DNA of 64,000 nt. Origin: Amphritea balenae (GTDB lineage Bacteria; Pseudomonadota; Gammaproteobacteria; Pseudomonadales; Balneatricaceae). The DNA is taken from the NCBI RefSeq assembly GCF_003858655.1, contig NZ_RQXV01000013.1, forward strand, positions 1 through 64,000, written 5' to 3'. The notes under the pieces are model-generated. The model searched no databases. It saw nothing but the letters and a program-made list of their open reading frames with translations, and was not told the DNA's origin. Position numbers and translations under genes: made by a program. The number at the start of each line of letters is the position of its first letter. Within the stretch, counting starts at the first letter, position 1. This document shows, one piece after another, positions 18,356-27,015 of this stretch.

Positions 18356-19264
18356 TTACTCAGGGCTCATGCGACCGGGTTTCTGTTTTTGCTGCTCAGG
18401 CTTTTTATAGCCGGCGATTAGGGAGCCTGCCACTATCGCCAGACAGGCAATCCCCAGCGTCAGGCTGGCTTCTGCCAGCCCAGTCATAACCAGTAATAAT
18501 GCTGAAATTAATGGGGCTGAATATGCGAGTACACCTAGTAATTGTAAATTGCCGTGTTTAATACCGTAATCCCAGGTGAAAAATGCGATACCCACGGGAC
18601 CTATTCCCAGGCCTATAATGCCCAGCCATTGAGTGCTGGTTTCAGGCCATACTGTCGTCTCCCACAGCAGGTGGCAAAACAGAGCCAGAACAGCAGTCAC
18701 TGCGCAGAACCATCCGACCGCGTCGGTGGTGACCTGTTTAACAAGGCGACTGAGGACAGAATAACCTGACCAGATAAAAGCACAGGCTAACGCCAACAGA
18801 TAGCCTGTCATGTAATCAGCGTTATAGCTTCCATCATCTCCGATTAATAACCAACAACCATACAGGGCGAGAACGGCGCCGATAATGTGCTGTTTATACA
18901 CTTTTTCATTAGGTAGTAAACCTGCGAGTAAAACGATAAGCAGTGGCCACATGTAGGCTAGCAGGCTTACCGTGACGGCCGGTGCTTTAGTCATCGCGAT
19001 AAAGTAGCACAGGTGATAGCCAAAATAACCGCCAACCCCTAACAGCCACGCCAGCTTAGGTTGTCGGAGGTATCGTAAGCCTAAGTGTCCCTGACGCCAC
19101 CATTTCATACTCATCAGCAGAAAGGCCAGAGTGAAGGTCATCGCCATTAGCTGAAACGGGGGGATACGGCCTTCCGTCAGACGGGTTAATAGCGCCAGGG
19201 TACCCCAGAGAAAGATCGAAATTGAGCCGATCAGTGTAGCCTGCAGTGTTGTGGATAACTTCAT
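18356..19264 (-). CDS. EamA/DMT-superfamily exporter, YddG-like
   Basis: The 302-residue protein has ten predicted hydrophobic segments in two EamA repeats. The FLWGTLALLTRL start, the YLCYFIAM-like TM3 region and an AYMWPLL motif resemble YddG, an aromatic amino acid and metabolite exporter, but the substrate remains uncertain. The start at 19264 is the first ATG. The C-terminal tail is short and basic (KKPEQQKQK). An AraC regulator lies 71 bases upstream on the same strand and may control it. Confidence 0.85.
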   Translation of the reverse strand: MKLSTTLQATLIGSISIFLWGTLALLTRLTEGRIPPFQLMAMTFTLAFLLMSMKWWRQGHLGLRYLRQPKLAWLLGVGGYFGYHLCYFIAMTKAPAVTVSLLAYMWPLLIVLLAGLLPNEKVYKQHIIGAVLALYGCWLLIGDDGSYNADYMTGYLLALACAFIWSGYSVLSRLVKQVTTDAVGWFCAVTAVLALFCHLLWETTVWPETSTQWLGIIGLGIGPVGIAFFTWDYGIKHGNLQLLGVLAYSAPLISALLLVMTGLAEASLTLGIACLAIVAGSLIAGYKKPEQQKQKPGRMSPE

Positions 19265-19335
19265 GAAATGACTCCGACAGTGATCAGCTCAGAGTAACAG
19301 TTGTTGCTTTCGGGGGCTTTGCCGTTATAGCGGAG

Positions 19336-20064
19336 TTATTTGCCGGAACGGCGAAAGTGACTGGGCGGGATATTAAAATGTTTACGAAATCGATCACTGA
19401 AAGCCGGCAGGCTGGTGTAACCGACCTTATCGGCCACCTGTTGAATGCTGAGTTGGTTCTGTTCCAGCAATTGCCAGGCTTGTTGCATGCGTTTCTCGAT
19501 CAGATACTGCTGCGGAGTCATACCCAGTTGCTTACGAAACAATTCACTTAACTGGCGCGGGCTGAGGCTGGCGATGCCCGCAATCTGAGTAAGGCTGATA
19601 GCCTGATTGAAATGGTTATCCAGATAGTCCCGGGCGGTTGAAATACGGCGATCAATACTGGTTTTTTCGCCATGCTGTTCGTGTAAAAGTTGTATGAGCA
19701 GTAGCAACATCTGGCGCTGGCTACTGGTGGAGTTGCTTTGTTGTAATTGCTGTTGGAGGAAACAGACATACTGCATCAGGGCCGGATTAAGATTGATAAA
19801 AGCGGGTAAACGTTCCAGTTCCGGCGCCAGCAGATCAGGAATGTCGGCGACCACAAAGCAGTTATCGACTGATCCGGCAAAACCATGGCTCTCACCTGCT
19901 GCAACAATTGCGGCATGTTGACAGGAAACCTGACCGGAGCGTTGACCTACGGTCATATCCAGCTGTCCGGCAACCGGCAATACCAGCTGATGAAAATCAT
20001 GCTGGTGGCTGTCAGTTTCTGCGCTATAGCTGCGCAAATCCAGGGTAAGGGTGTTTTGATCCAT
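19336..20064 (-). CDS. AraC-family transcription regulator with cupin-like sensor
   Basis: This 242-residue protein has an N-terminal cupin-like part (HDFHQLVLPVAGQL, about residues 21-34) and two helix-turn-helix motifs in the C-terminal 100 residues. The first is the SLTQIAGIASLSPRQL helix pair, and the second (IQQVADKVGYTSLPAFSDRF) carries the family-specific GY...FS/DRFRKHFN pattern. It fits the exporter-linked AraC group. The nearest target is the EamA exporter immediately downstream on the same strand. Inducer and operator are not visible. Confidence 0.87.
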   Translation of the reverse strand: MDQNTLTLDLRSYSAETDSHQHDFHQLVLPVAGQLDMTVGQRSGQVSCQHAAIVAAGESHGFAGSVDNCFVVADIPDLLAPELERLPAFINLNPALMQYVCFLQQQLQQSNSTSSQRQMLLLLIQLLHEQHGEKTSIDRRISTARDYLDNHFNQAISLTQIAGIASLSPRQLSELFRKQLGMTPQQYLIEKRMQQAWQLLEQNQLSIQQVADKVGYTSLPAFSDRFRKHFNIPPSHFRRSGK

Positions 20065-20118
20065 GTTACAGATTGTAACAGCCTTACCCTGACAAATATG
20101 CCGCGCAGGATAATCTGA

Positions 20119-20862
20119 TTAGCTCATATACTCGCCGCCGTTAACCGACAGATTTGTGCCTGTGATATAGCCAGCCTCTTCTGCGGTCAGAAATGCCACG
20201 GCTCTGGCAATCTCTTCAGGCTGACCCAGACGTCCCACAGGAATGCCTGCAACAATAGACTCCAGTACATTTTCAGGTATCTGGCGTACCATCGGTGTAT
20301 TGATAAAGCCGGGTGAAACAGCGTTTACGGTTACGCCCTTACGGGCACCTTCTTTAGCGATTGCTTTGGTAAACCCATAAATACCCGCCTTGGCAGCAGA
20401 ATAGTTGGCCTGACCAAATTGCCCCTGTTCCCCGTTCAGGGAAGAGATATTCACAATTCGCCCGAAACCGCGGCTACACATAGCGTCAAACACCGGCTGA
20501 CACATGTTATACATAGAATCCAGATTGGTACGTAGTACATCTTGCCACTGCTGCGGCTGCATCCGTTTAAGTGGTGCATCACGAGTTATACCTGCGTTAT
20601 TAACCAGTACATCGATTGACCCCAGCTCTTTTTCTACTGCAGCTATGAAGCTACAGCAGTTATCGTAGTCAGTAACATCCAATGGGTAGATGGCTACCTC
20701 GTAACCTGCCGCTTGCATCGCTTGTTGCCATTCTTTTGCATCGGTATCAGTACCTGGCAGGTAGCTACCAGCAACTTTATGGCCCTGATCCACCATCGCT
20801 TTGCACATGGTTTCGCCCAGCCCACCACTGGCACCTGTTACTACTGCTATACGTTGAGTCAT
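20119..20862 (-). CDS. phaB: Acetoacetyl-CoA reductase (SDR family)
   Basis: PhaB reduces acetoacetyl-CoA to (R)-3-hydroxybutyryl-CoA with NADPH for polyhydroxybutyrate. The 247 residues show the SDR cofactor motif TGASGGLG, the NNAG motif, and the Ser-Tyr-Lys catalytic set (SSLNGEQGQFGQANYSAAK). The GQFGQxNYSAAK context is characteristic of PhaB and separates it from FabG. A strong AGGAGA stands before the ATG. phaC and phaA are not in the window. The gene lies between the AraC regulator and malonyl-CoA decarboxylase, all on the minus strand, next to a MaoC-type hydratase that could feed the same (R)-3-hydroxyacyl-CoA pool. Confidence 0.9.
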   Translation of the reverse strand: MTQRIAVVTGASGGLGETMCKAMVDQGHKVAGSYLPGTDTDAKEWQQAMQAAGYEVAIYPLDVTDYDNCCSFIAAVEKELGSIDVLVNNAGITRDAPLKRMQPQQWQDVLRTNLDSMYNMCQPVFDAMCSRGFGRIVNISSLNGEQGQFGQANYSAAKAGIYGFTKAIAKEGARKGVTVNAVSPGFINTPMVRQIPENVLESIVAGIPVGRLGQPEEIARAVAFLTAEEAGYITGTNLSVNGGEYMS

Positions 20863-20959
20863 CTTGTTCTCCTGAAAATATTATTTTTATTGGATTCGCT
20901 AAGTTAAATTTTATTTGCCTGACCAGAATGTCGGTCTCAGGTCGCATATTTCAGCGCTC

Positions 20960-22345
20960 TTATTTATGAGCTTTGAGCAATGGCTTAAGATTCTGAGCCA
21001 GTGATACTTTGCCTTGCTGGTCATAATTCTGACTGCGGGCTTCAATATCGGGTAGCTGGTACAAATAGTTCACCATGATGCCGGCTGATTGCTGCAAACC
21101 TTTTATCGATGAGTCTGCCAGCCAGTTTAACTGGGCTATCTGAGCGCCATTACTCAGATGAAAATGAGCCACCGGATCTTTACTGAAGTGACTCCGGCCT
21201 TTGACCTGACTGAGGTAATGACAAGCCAGACTTAGTAATGAATCACGGCTTTCAGGTGATGGATTTTGTGTTTCTGAGTCTGAAGCTGACGTATCTTTAT
21301 GTTGTAGCCACTGCTTTCCGCCAGGCAGTTGACTGAGTTCTGAGGTATCTAGTTGCTCCAGCCAGCGGCAGAACCCTGGCATTGGCGACAGGGTAGAAAA
21401 CTGCTGTAGCTGAGGGTGTTCCTGCTGTAACCGTGCAACCACCCGTTTGATAAGAAAGTTACCAAAGCTGATACCTGCCAGGCCCTGTTGAGCGTTGGAT
21501 ATTGAGTAAAAAATGGCTGTGTCAGCTTGCTGTATATCTTGTAACGGCGCCGTTTCATCTAATAGCGCCTGAACATTATCAGCCAGCCCTTTGACCAACG
21601 CGACTTCAACAAATATCAGTGGTTCGTTGGGCATATTCGGATGAAAAAAGGCAAAACAACGGCGGTCAGAATCGAGTCGGTTTTTCAGGTCATCCCAGCT
21701 TTGAATCTCATGTACTGCTTCATAAGCGATCAGCTTTTCCAGAAGCTCAGCGCTGGATTGCCAACTGATCTCCTCCAGTTGTAGAAGGCCAATGTCAAAC
21801 CAGCTAATCAATAAGCGTTTCAGGTCTGCTTCCAGTGCGCTGAGTTGGGGGTAAGATTTTTTCAATCGAAGCAGCTCGCTACGCATATCGACTAAAAATT
21901 TTACGCCCTCAGGTAAGCCATTAAATTGCGTAAGAAGCTTCATTCTGGCGGGATCCAGAGCTTCTCTAAGTTGCTGCTCGTATTGACCAGGAGCCGTCTT
22001 CCATAGCTGAAAACACTGCTCAACATGGTCATTGTCAATACCGTAACGTTCAGCCAGTAGCAGCAAAAAACGGCTACGTCCCTGCTCATTTAACATCAGG
22101 TAGCTGCGCCCCAGTATGACTGCACGGTTACGGGCGGTGACTTCATCACCTTCATGTAACAGGCAGCCATCCATCCATTTAATCAGCTGCTCCAGATCAC
22201 TCTGTTCCAGCTCTGGACTAAGAGACAGCTCGCTGGAAGATCTGTTATCTGAACCGGCAGGCCAGATACGGCGCAGGTGACCTACAGTACGTGCCAGCAG
22301 GGTTGGAGCGTTTCTTGTTAAGGGGCTGATAGTCTGACTGGTCAT
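20960..22345 (-). CDS. Malonyl-CoA decarboxylase
   Basis: This 461-residue protein matches the malonyl-CoA decarboxylase family, which releases CO2 from malonyl-CoA to give acetyl-CoA. The N-terminal half is helical. The C-terminal half has the acetyltransferase-like fold with the FFHPNMPNEPLIFVEVAL segment, an ISNAQQGLAGISFGN segment and the FSTLSPMPGF motif with Ser, all typical of the family. The catalytic His of the CHYLSQVKG-to-AHFHLSNGAQ region is also present. The start at 22345 has GGGAGA upstream. It lies upstream of phaB with a 97-base gap and is divergent from the MaoC operon across a region with three dyads. Confidence 0.92.
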   Translation of the reverse strand: MTSQTISPLTRNAPTLLARTVGHLRRIWPAGSDNRSSSELSLSPELEQSDLEQLIKWMDGCLLHEGDEVTARNRAVILGRSYLMLNEQGRSRFLLLLAERYGIDNDHVEQCFQLWKTAPGQYEQQLREALDPARMKLLTQFNGLPEGVKFLVDMRSELLRLKKSYPQLSALEADLKRLLISWFDIGLLQLEEISWQSSAELLEKLIAYEAVHEIQSWDDLKNRLDSDRRCFAFFHPNMPNEPLIFVEVALVKGLADNVQALLDETAPLQDIQQADTAIFYSISNAQQGLAGISFGNFLIKRVVARLQQEHPQLQQFSTLSPMPGFCRWLEQLDTSELSQLPGGKQWLQHKDTSASDSETQNPSPESRDSLLSLACHYLSQVKGRSHFSKDPVAHFHLSNGAQIAQLNWLADSSIKGLQQSAGIMVNYLYQLPDIEARSQNYDQQGKVSLAQNLKPLLKAHK

Positions 22346-22414
22346 GCTTTTCTCCCGGCCTGATATAAGGCTCTGCCGACATTTCGCTATTTAAGCTAGC
22401 AGGATATTTTAAAA

Positions 22415-22492
22415 AAACCAAGGGTTTTTACTTGGTTTTATAGGTATAAACCAGTATTGTTGATCCTATGCTTAGTCTTTAAACCCGGTTTA
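22415..22492. promoter_or_regulatory. Cluster of three AAACC/GGTTT dyads in divergent acyl-CoA promoter region
   Basis: Three inverted repeats of one half-site are packed into 78 bases. AAACC-N3-GGTTT is at 22415-22427. TGGTTT-N9-AAACCA is at 22433-22453. TAAACC-C-GGTTTA is at 22480-22492. An alternative 8-bp stem pairs 22415-22422 with 22431-22438. They lie between malonyl-CoA decarboxylase and the MaoC operon. The half-site resembles the AAAC...GTTT boxes of TetR-type fatty-acid regulators such as PsrA, which is inference. Confidence 0.55.
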
Positions 22493-22527
22493 TGGGTAAA
22501 AAAATAATAACTATTGAGGATATAGAG

Positions 22528-22959
22528 ATGGATGATTTACACGGTTTTTACCTGGAAGATCTAACCGTTGGACAGACCGCCAGCTATGCAAAGACAGTGA
22601 CCGAAGCTGATGTGGTGCTGTTTGCCGGAGTATCCGGGGATGATAATCCGGTGCATATTAATGCTGAGTATGCGGAACAAACGATGTTTGGTCAGCGTAT
22701 TGTGCATGGCATGTTTAGTGCGGCGCTGATCTCAGCGGTATTAGGCACGCGGATGCCGGGACCCGGTGCTATCTATATCGATCAGCAGTTGAAGTTCAAG
22801 GCGCCGGTACATATTGGCGATACAGTGACGGCGACAGCAAAGGTATTGGAAATTAATGAGGAACGTCGTCGTGTAACCCTGGAAACTGTGTGTACGGTAA
22901 AAGGTAAAGTGGTTGCTGCCGGTGTTGCTACAAATATGGTCGATCGTCGTCCGGTTTGA
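22528..22959 (+). CDS. MaoC-family (R)-specific enoyl-CoA hydratase, PhaJ-like
   Basis: This hot-dog-fold enzyme hydrates trans-2-enoyl-CoA to (R)-3-hydroxyacyl-CoA. The hydratase 2 motif is clear as GDDNPVHINAEYA, holding the catalytic Asp and His, followed by RIVHGMF. I start at ATG 22528, which has GAGG upstream and gives 143 residues, the usual PhaJ length; an upstream ATG at 22492 would add twelve residues unlike the family. It leads a plus-strand run with an isochorismatase-family hydrolase 15 bases on and an acyl-CoA ligase. With phaB on the other strand it could supply PHA monomers from beta-oxidation, but no synthase gene is near. Confidence 0.87.
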   Translation: MDDLHGFYLEDLTVGQTASYAKTVTEADVVLFAGVSGDDNPVHINAEYAEQTMFGQRIVHGMFSAALISAVLGTRMPGPGAIYIDQQLKFKAPVHIGDTVTATAKVLEINEERRRVTLETVCTVKGKVVAAGVATNMVDRRPV

Positions 22960-22974
22960 ATAGGAAGAAATAAT

Positions 22975-23520
22975 ATGCTGATTAATAAAGAAAAAAGTGC
23001 GCTGTTAGTGATTGATGTTCAGGCTAAGTTGCTACCGGGTGTGCATGAAAGTGAGCAGCTGGTAAAAGGCTGTCGTTGGTTGATGGAGCTGGCGCAGCTG
23101 GTCGGGGTGCCTGTACTGGGTTCAGAACAGTATCCACAAGGCGTAGGGCCGACCACTGATGAGTTGAAGAAGCTGTTACCGGCTGATGATTTTATCGGTA
23201 AGACCTATTTCTCCTGTGCGGACTCCCCTGAATGCAGTGCCCGTATTGATGCGATGGACCGGGAAGAGATCATTATCTGCGGTATGGAAGCTCATGCCTG
23301 TGTGATGCAAAGTGCTTTACGCCTGTTAGAGCAGGGTAAGAAAGTCTACGTGGTTGCCGATGCTATTTCTGCGCGTAATCCGGTAGATACTGAGTATGCG
23401 ATTGCCCGGATGCGTGATGAGGGAGTCAAAATAGTAACCCGTGAAATGGTCGGTTTTGAATGGATGATGCGTTCTGATGTGCCGGAATTCCGGGATTTCA
23501 GTATGAAGTTTTTACGTTAA
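22975..23520 (+). CDS. Isochorismatase-family cysteine hydrolase
   Basis: This 181-residue protein has the cysteine hydrolase triad of the family: Asp14 (VIDVQ), Lys76 (GKTYFS) and Cys109 (EAHACV). It is of the YcaC-like short type and lacks the carrier domain of siderophore isochorismatases, so it probably hydrolyses a small amide or similar compound. A good AGGAAG precedes the ATG. It follows the MaoC gene by 15 bases, so co-transcription is likely. The following 152-base gap contains a palindromic element. The substrate is unknown. Confidence 0.88.
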   Translation: MLINKEKSALLVIDVQAKLLPGVHESEQLVKGCRWLMELAQLVGVPVLGSEQYPQGVGPTTDELKKLLPADDFIGKTYFSCADSPECSARIDAMDREEIIICGMEAHACVMQSALRLLEQGKKVYVVADAISARNPVDTEYAIARMRDEGVKIVTREMVGFEWMMRSDVPEFRDFSMKFLR

Positions 23521-23547
23521 TGAAGCTGTTGCGACTTGGCTATAGGT

Positions 23548-23612
23548 CGTTAAAAGTTCGCTCAAATTACTTTATTACATAAGTGAGCTGCGCTTTTTTA
23601 CGATCTTTTACC
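23548..23612. repeat. Extragenic palindromic element, copy A
   Basis: Outer arms TAAAAG (23551-23556) and CTTTTA (23605-23610) enclose an inner ACTT/AAGT stem (23569-23584) with CTC/GAG outside it. The CGTTAAAAG start and the CTCA...AGCT-CGCTTTT pattern also occur at 51312-51373, suggesting one dispersed family. Confidence 0.5.
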
Positions 23613-23672
23613 TACTTTGGTGTGCGCTCATGGCGTATGAGAATTTTTTGACAAAAAAAGCGGGAAGCAGAT

Positions 23673-25313
23673 ATGGAAAATAAAAATAACAATCCGTACG
23701 AGATGGGGCTGGAGCAGAATAGTGCAAACTTCTCTGCACTGAGCCCGATCGGCTTTATCGAACGGGCAGCCAGTGTTTACCCGCAGCGTACAGCGGTTGT
23801 TTATGGTGATCTGAGACGTAGCTGGTCGGAAACCTATCAACGCTGTTTGCGCCTGGCGTCAGCACTGAGTAAGCGGGGTGTAGGGGTAGGTGACACGGTG
23901 TCTGCGGTTCTGCCAAATATTCCGGAGATGCTGGAGCTGCATTTTGCAGTGCCTATGCTTGGGGCGGTGCTGAATGCGCAGAATACCCGGCTGGATGCTG
24001 AAACAGTGAGCTTTATGCTGGATCATGGTGAAGCAAAGGTGTTGATTACTGATCGTGAGTTCTCCGCTACGGTGGGTAAAGCACTGAAAATGTCACAACA
24101 AAATCCGCTTGTTATCGATGTTGATGATCCACAGTTTGATGGGGGTGATCTGCTCGGCGAGCTGACCTATGAGCAACTGCTGGCTGAAGGTAAAAGTGAC
24201 TTTCAATGGCAGCCGCCAGCAGATGAGTGGCAGGCGATTGCGCTGAACTATACCTCAGGCACAACAGGTAATCCTAAGGGCGTTGTGTACCATCACCGGG
24301 GTGCTTATCTGAATGCCATGAGTAATATACTGGGGCAGAATCTGCCGCCCCATGCGGTTTATCTCTGGACCCTGCCAATGTTTCACTGCAATGGCTGGTG
24401 TTATCCCTGGGCGGTGACCGCGGTAGCCGGAACCCATGTTTGTTTACGCCACCTGCTACCCGAAAAAGTGTTTCAGGCGATTGATAGTTATGGTGTGACT
24501 CACTTCTGTGGTGCCCCGGTGGTATTAAATATGCTGCTTAATGCACCAGATGAGGATAAGAAAGAGATAAATCATCCGGTGACGGTAACGACCGGCGGCG
24601 CAGCTCCACCGGCTTCTATCATCGAAGGGATGGAACAGTTGGGGATTCAGGTTGTGCATGCTTATGGCCTGACTGAAACTTATGGTCCCAGTGTGTTTTG
24701 CTCTTTTCAGGAAGACTGGGCACAGCTGCCGTTGCCTGAGAAGGCGGCGAAAATGGCCCGGCAAGGCGTTCGGGCTCCGGCGATGGATAGATTGATGGTG
24801 GCTAATCCTGTCACTTTAGAGCCAGTAGCGATGGATGGCCTTCAGATGGGGGAAGTCTTTATGCGGGGCAATACCCTGATGAAAGGCTACCTTAAAAACC
24901 CTTCAGCATCGGCGGATGCTTTTGAAGGGGGGTGGTTCCATACCGGTGATCTGGCGGTCTGGCATCCCGATGGATATATCGAAGTTAAAGACCGGTCTAA
25001 AGATGTGATTATCTCTGGCGGAGAGAATATCTCCACTATTGAAGTGGAAGATACGTTATTCCGGCATCCGGCCATTATGGAAGCCGCAGTCGTGGCGCAA
25101 CCCGATGATCATTGGGGTGAAGTACCTTGTGCCATAGTGACGCTTAAACCGGAAGGGGAGGTGAGCGCAGCAGACATTATCAGCTTCTGTCGTGAAAATA
25201 TGGCACATTTTAAGTGCCCTAAACGGGTGTTGTTTGCCGATCTGCCAAAGACCTCAACCGGTAAAGTCCAGAAATTTGCATTGCGTAATATGCTGCAGCA
25301 ACTGGATGATTAA
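23673..25313 (+). CDS. Acyl-CoA ligase (AMP-forming), DmdB-like subgroup
   Basis: This 546-residue adenylate-forming ligase activates a carboxylic acid to its CoA thioester. The AMP-binding P-loop YTSGTTGNPKG is at 193-203; YGLTET, the FHTGDLA hinge region and the C-terminal TSTGKVQK lysine motif are all present. The N-terminal pattern (a SPIGFIERAASVYP opening and an NTRLDAETVSFMLDHGEAKVL region) resembles the group containing 3-methylmercaptopropionate and medium-chain ligases. That makes short- or medium-chain acids, including DMSP-derived ones, possible substrates. No other DMSP gene is seen here. It is followed by a sensor kinase and regulator on the same strand. Confidence 0.88.
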   Translation: MENKNNNPYEMGLEQNSANFSALSPIGFIERAASVYPQRTAVVYGDLRRSWSETYQRCLRLASALSKRGVGVGDTVSAVLPNIPEMLELHFAVPMLGAVLNAQNTRLDAETVSFMLDHGEAKVLITDREFSATVGKALKMSQQNPLVIDVDDPQFDGGDLLGELTYEQLLAEGKSDFQWQPPADEWQAIALNYTSGTTGNPKGVVYHHRGAYLNAMSNILGQNLPPHAVYLWTLPMFHCNGWCYPWAVTAVAGTHVCLRHLLPEKVFQAIDSYGVTHFCGAPVVLNMLLNAPDEDKKEINHPVTVTTGGAAPPASIIEGMEQLGIQVVHAYGLTETYGPSVFCSFQEDWAQLPLPEKAAKMARQGVRAPAMDRLMVANPVTLEPVAMDGLQMGEVFMRGNTLMKGYLKNPSASADAFEGGWFHTGDLAVWHPDGYIEVKDRSKDVIISGGENISTIEVEDTLFRHPAIMEAAVVAQPDDHWGEVPCAIVTLKPEGEVSAADIISFCRENMAHFKCPKRVLFADLPKTSTGKVQKFALRNMLQQLDD

Positions 25314-25388
25314 GCGCTGTTGCTGGCCGGATAGTTTGTGGATAACTGAACTGTCCGGGCAAGCTTGCTATGATCGGGGGGATCGATA

Positions 25389-26957
25389 ATGTTTATGAGC
25401 CAACCACCTGAGAGTACCCGGATGAAATCGTCTGCAGACGAAGAGCAAAGCACCAGAGTATCAATGCCATCCGCAGATACAGAGCGCCATCGACTGCTTG
25501 CTGAGATGGCTGAACAGTCGACTGATATGATCTCCCGGCATACACCGGATGACTGGCGTTTTATTTACGCGTCTCCTGCAGTGACTCATCTGCTGGGCTA
25601 TAGCGTTGACGAAATAGTCGGCATGTCTGCCTATGAACTCTATCACCCCGATGACGTGGAAGACTTCAAACGTCGCTCCCCTAGTGTCAGCTACGAACGG
25701 GGCCTGTATACCCATACCTATCGATTTCGTTGTAAAGATGGCCACTACACCTGGTTAGAAAGTACCAGTCGTTCGATTCGTGATGCAAAGACCGACGAGT
25801 TAAAAGAGATCTTAGTAGTATCCAGGGATGTGAGTCAGCGTATTAATGCAGAACAAGCGAATCGGCGCCTGGCCAGAGTACTTGAACATAGCAGTGATCT
25901 GGTTGCTTTTGTCACGCCGGATCATCGCGTGAGCCAGCTAAATGAGGCGGCCCGTGATGCGTTGGGGCTGGAGGTTTCTGCCCATGAATCTTTGCAGCTC
26001 ACAGCACTCTTTACGCCTGAAAGTTATTCGTTGTTACAGCAGCAGGCTTTTCCTGAGGCCCATGATCAGGGGCGGTGGCAGGGAGAGGCCGAAATGTTCA
26101 GCCGTATCCATCAGCGGACTATTCCTGTCATGCTTGAGGTGTTGGCACACCGGAGTCTTGATAACCGGCTGGAGTACTTTTCCACGGTGGCCAGGGATAT
26201 GACGGCGATAAAGCAGGCTGAAGCTAAGCAACAGCAGTATCAGCGCGAGATTGATCATGCTGCCCGACTGATTACTATGGGTGAGATGGCAACAGGGCTT
26301 GCCCATGAAATCAATCAACCTCTGACAGCGGTAGTAAACTATGTCCGGGGGATTCAGAGGCGGATGGAATATGACCGGGAATCGGCTTTGGGAGATATCG
26401 AACAACCATTAGAGCGGATCGGTAATACCGCTTTACGGGCGGGGGAAATTGTTCGTCAGATGATGGATTTCACCCGTAAAACAGATCCTGAATGGGAATT
26501 GTTAGAGCTAAATCCTATTGTTGATGATTTGATTGGTTTCTGTGGTAACGCAGCTAAACGGCATAATGTGCAGTTGATGAACCGCATTCCTGCTGGAATA
26601 CCCGCGGTATATGCTGATCGTATTCAGCTGGAGCAGATTCTGCTGAATCTACTGCTAAATGGTATAGAGGCTTGTCATCGGGATGAGAATCAACCGGCTC
26701 TTATGGTGTGGCTGGAGGCTTCAATGGGGCGGGCGGATCAGGTTATAATTTCGGTGCAGGATCAGGGGCCGGGCTTGCCAGTGGATGATCCTGAACAGTT
26801 GTTTGAGCAGTTTTTTACCACTAAAGCTGATGGCTTAGGGATGGGGCTGGCGATTAGTCGCACGCTGATTGAACGGCATGGTGGACAACTTCAGGCAGAG
26901 AATTTACCTGATGTGGGCGCGAAGTTTAGCTTTGTTCTTTCTACAGAAGGAGCTTAA
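25389..26957 (+). CDS. PAS-domain sensor histidine kinase, FixL/TodS type
   Basis: The 522-residue protein is soluble, with no membrane helix. Two PAS-like domains are seen: residues 36-150, ending in a PAC segment (CKDGHYTWLESTSRSI), and about 160-275. The kinase core has the phosphoacceptor His306 in a GLAHEINQPL box, the variant common in FixL, DctB and TodS-type kinases. N-, G1- and G2-box motifs (LNLLLNGIEA, QGPGLP, GLGMGLAI) follow. A run of six Gs stands seven bases before ATG 25389. It partners the response regulator 58 bases downstream. Location behind the acyl-CoA genes suggests it may sense an acyl compound, which is inference. Confidence 0.92.
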   Translation: MFMSQPPESTRMKSSADEEQSTRVSMPSADTERHRLLAEMAEQSTDMISRHTPDDWRFIYASPAVTHLLGYSVDEIVGMSAYELYHPDDVEDFKRRSPSVSYERGLYTHTYRFRCKDGHYTWLESTSRSIRDAKTDELKEILVVSRDVSQRINAEQANRRLARVLEHSSDLVAFVTPDHRVSQLNEAARDALGLEVSAHESLQLTALFTPESYSLLQQQAFPEAHDQGRWQGEAEMFSRIHQRTIPVMLEVLAHRSLDNRLEYFSTVARDMTAIKQAEAKQQQYQREIDHAARLITMGEMATGLAHEINQPLTAVVNYVRGIQRRMEYDRESALGDIEQPLERIGNTALRAGEIVRQMMDFTRKTDPEWELLELNPIVDDLIGFCGNAAKRHNVQLMNRIPAGIPAVYADRIQLEQILLNLLLNGIEACHRDENQPALMVWLEASMGRADQVIISVQDQGPGLPVDDPEQLFEQFFTTKADGLGMGLAISRTLIERHGGQLQAENLPDVGAKFSFVLSTEGA

Positions 26958-27015
26958 AACGCTTCAGATCTGAATCGGGCATTGCGGTTATTTATAAAAG
27001 ACAGTTAAGGGCGAT

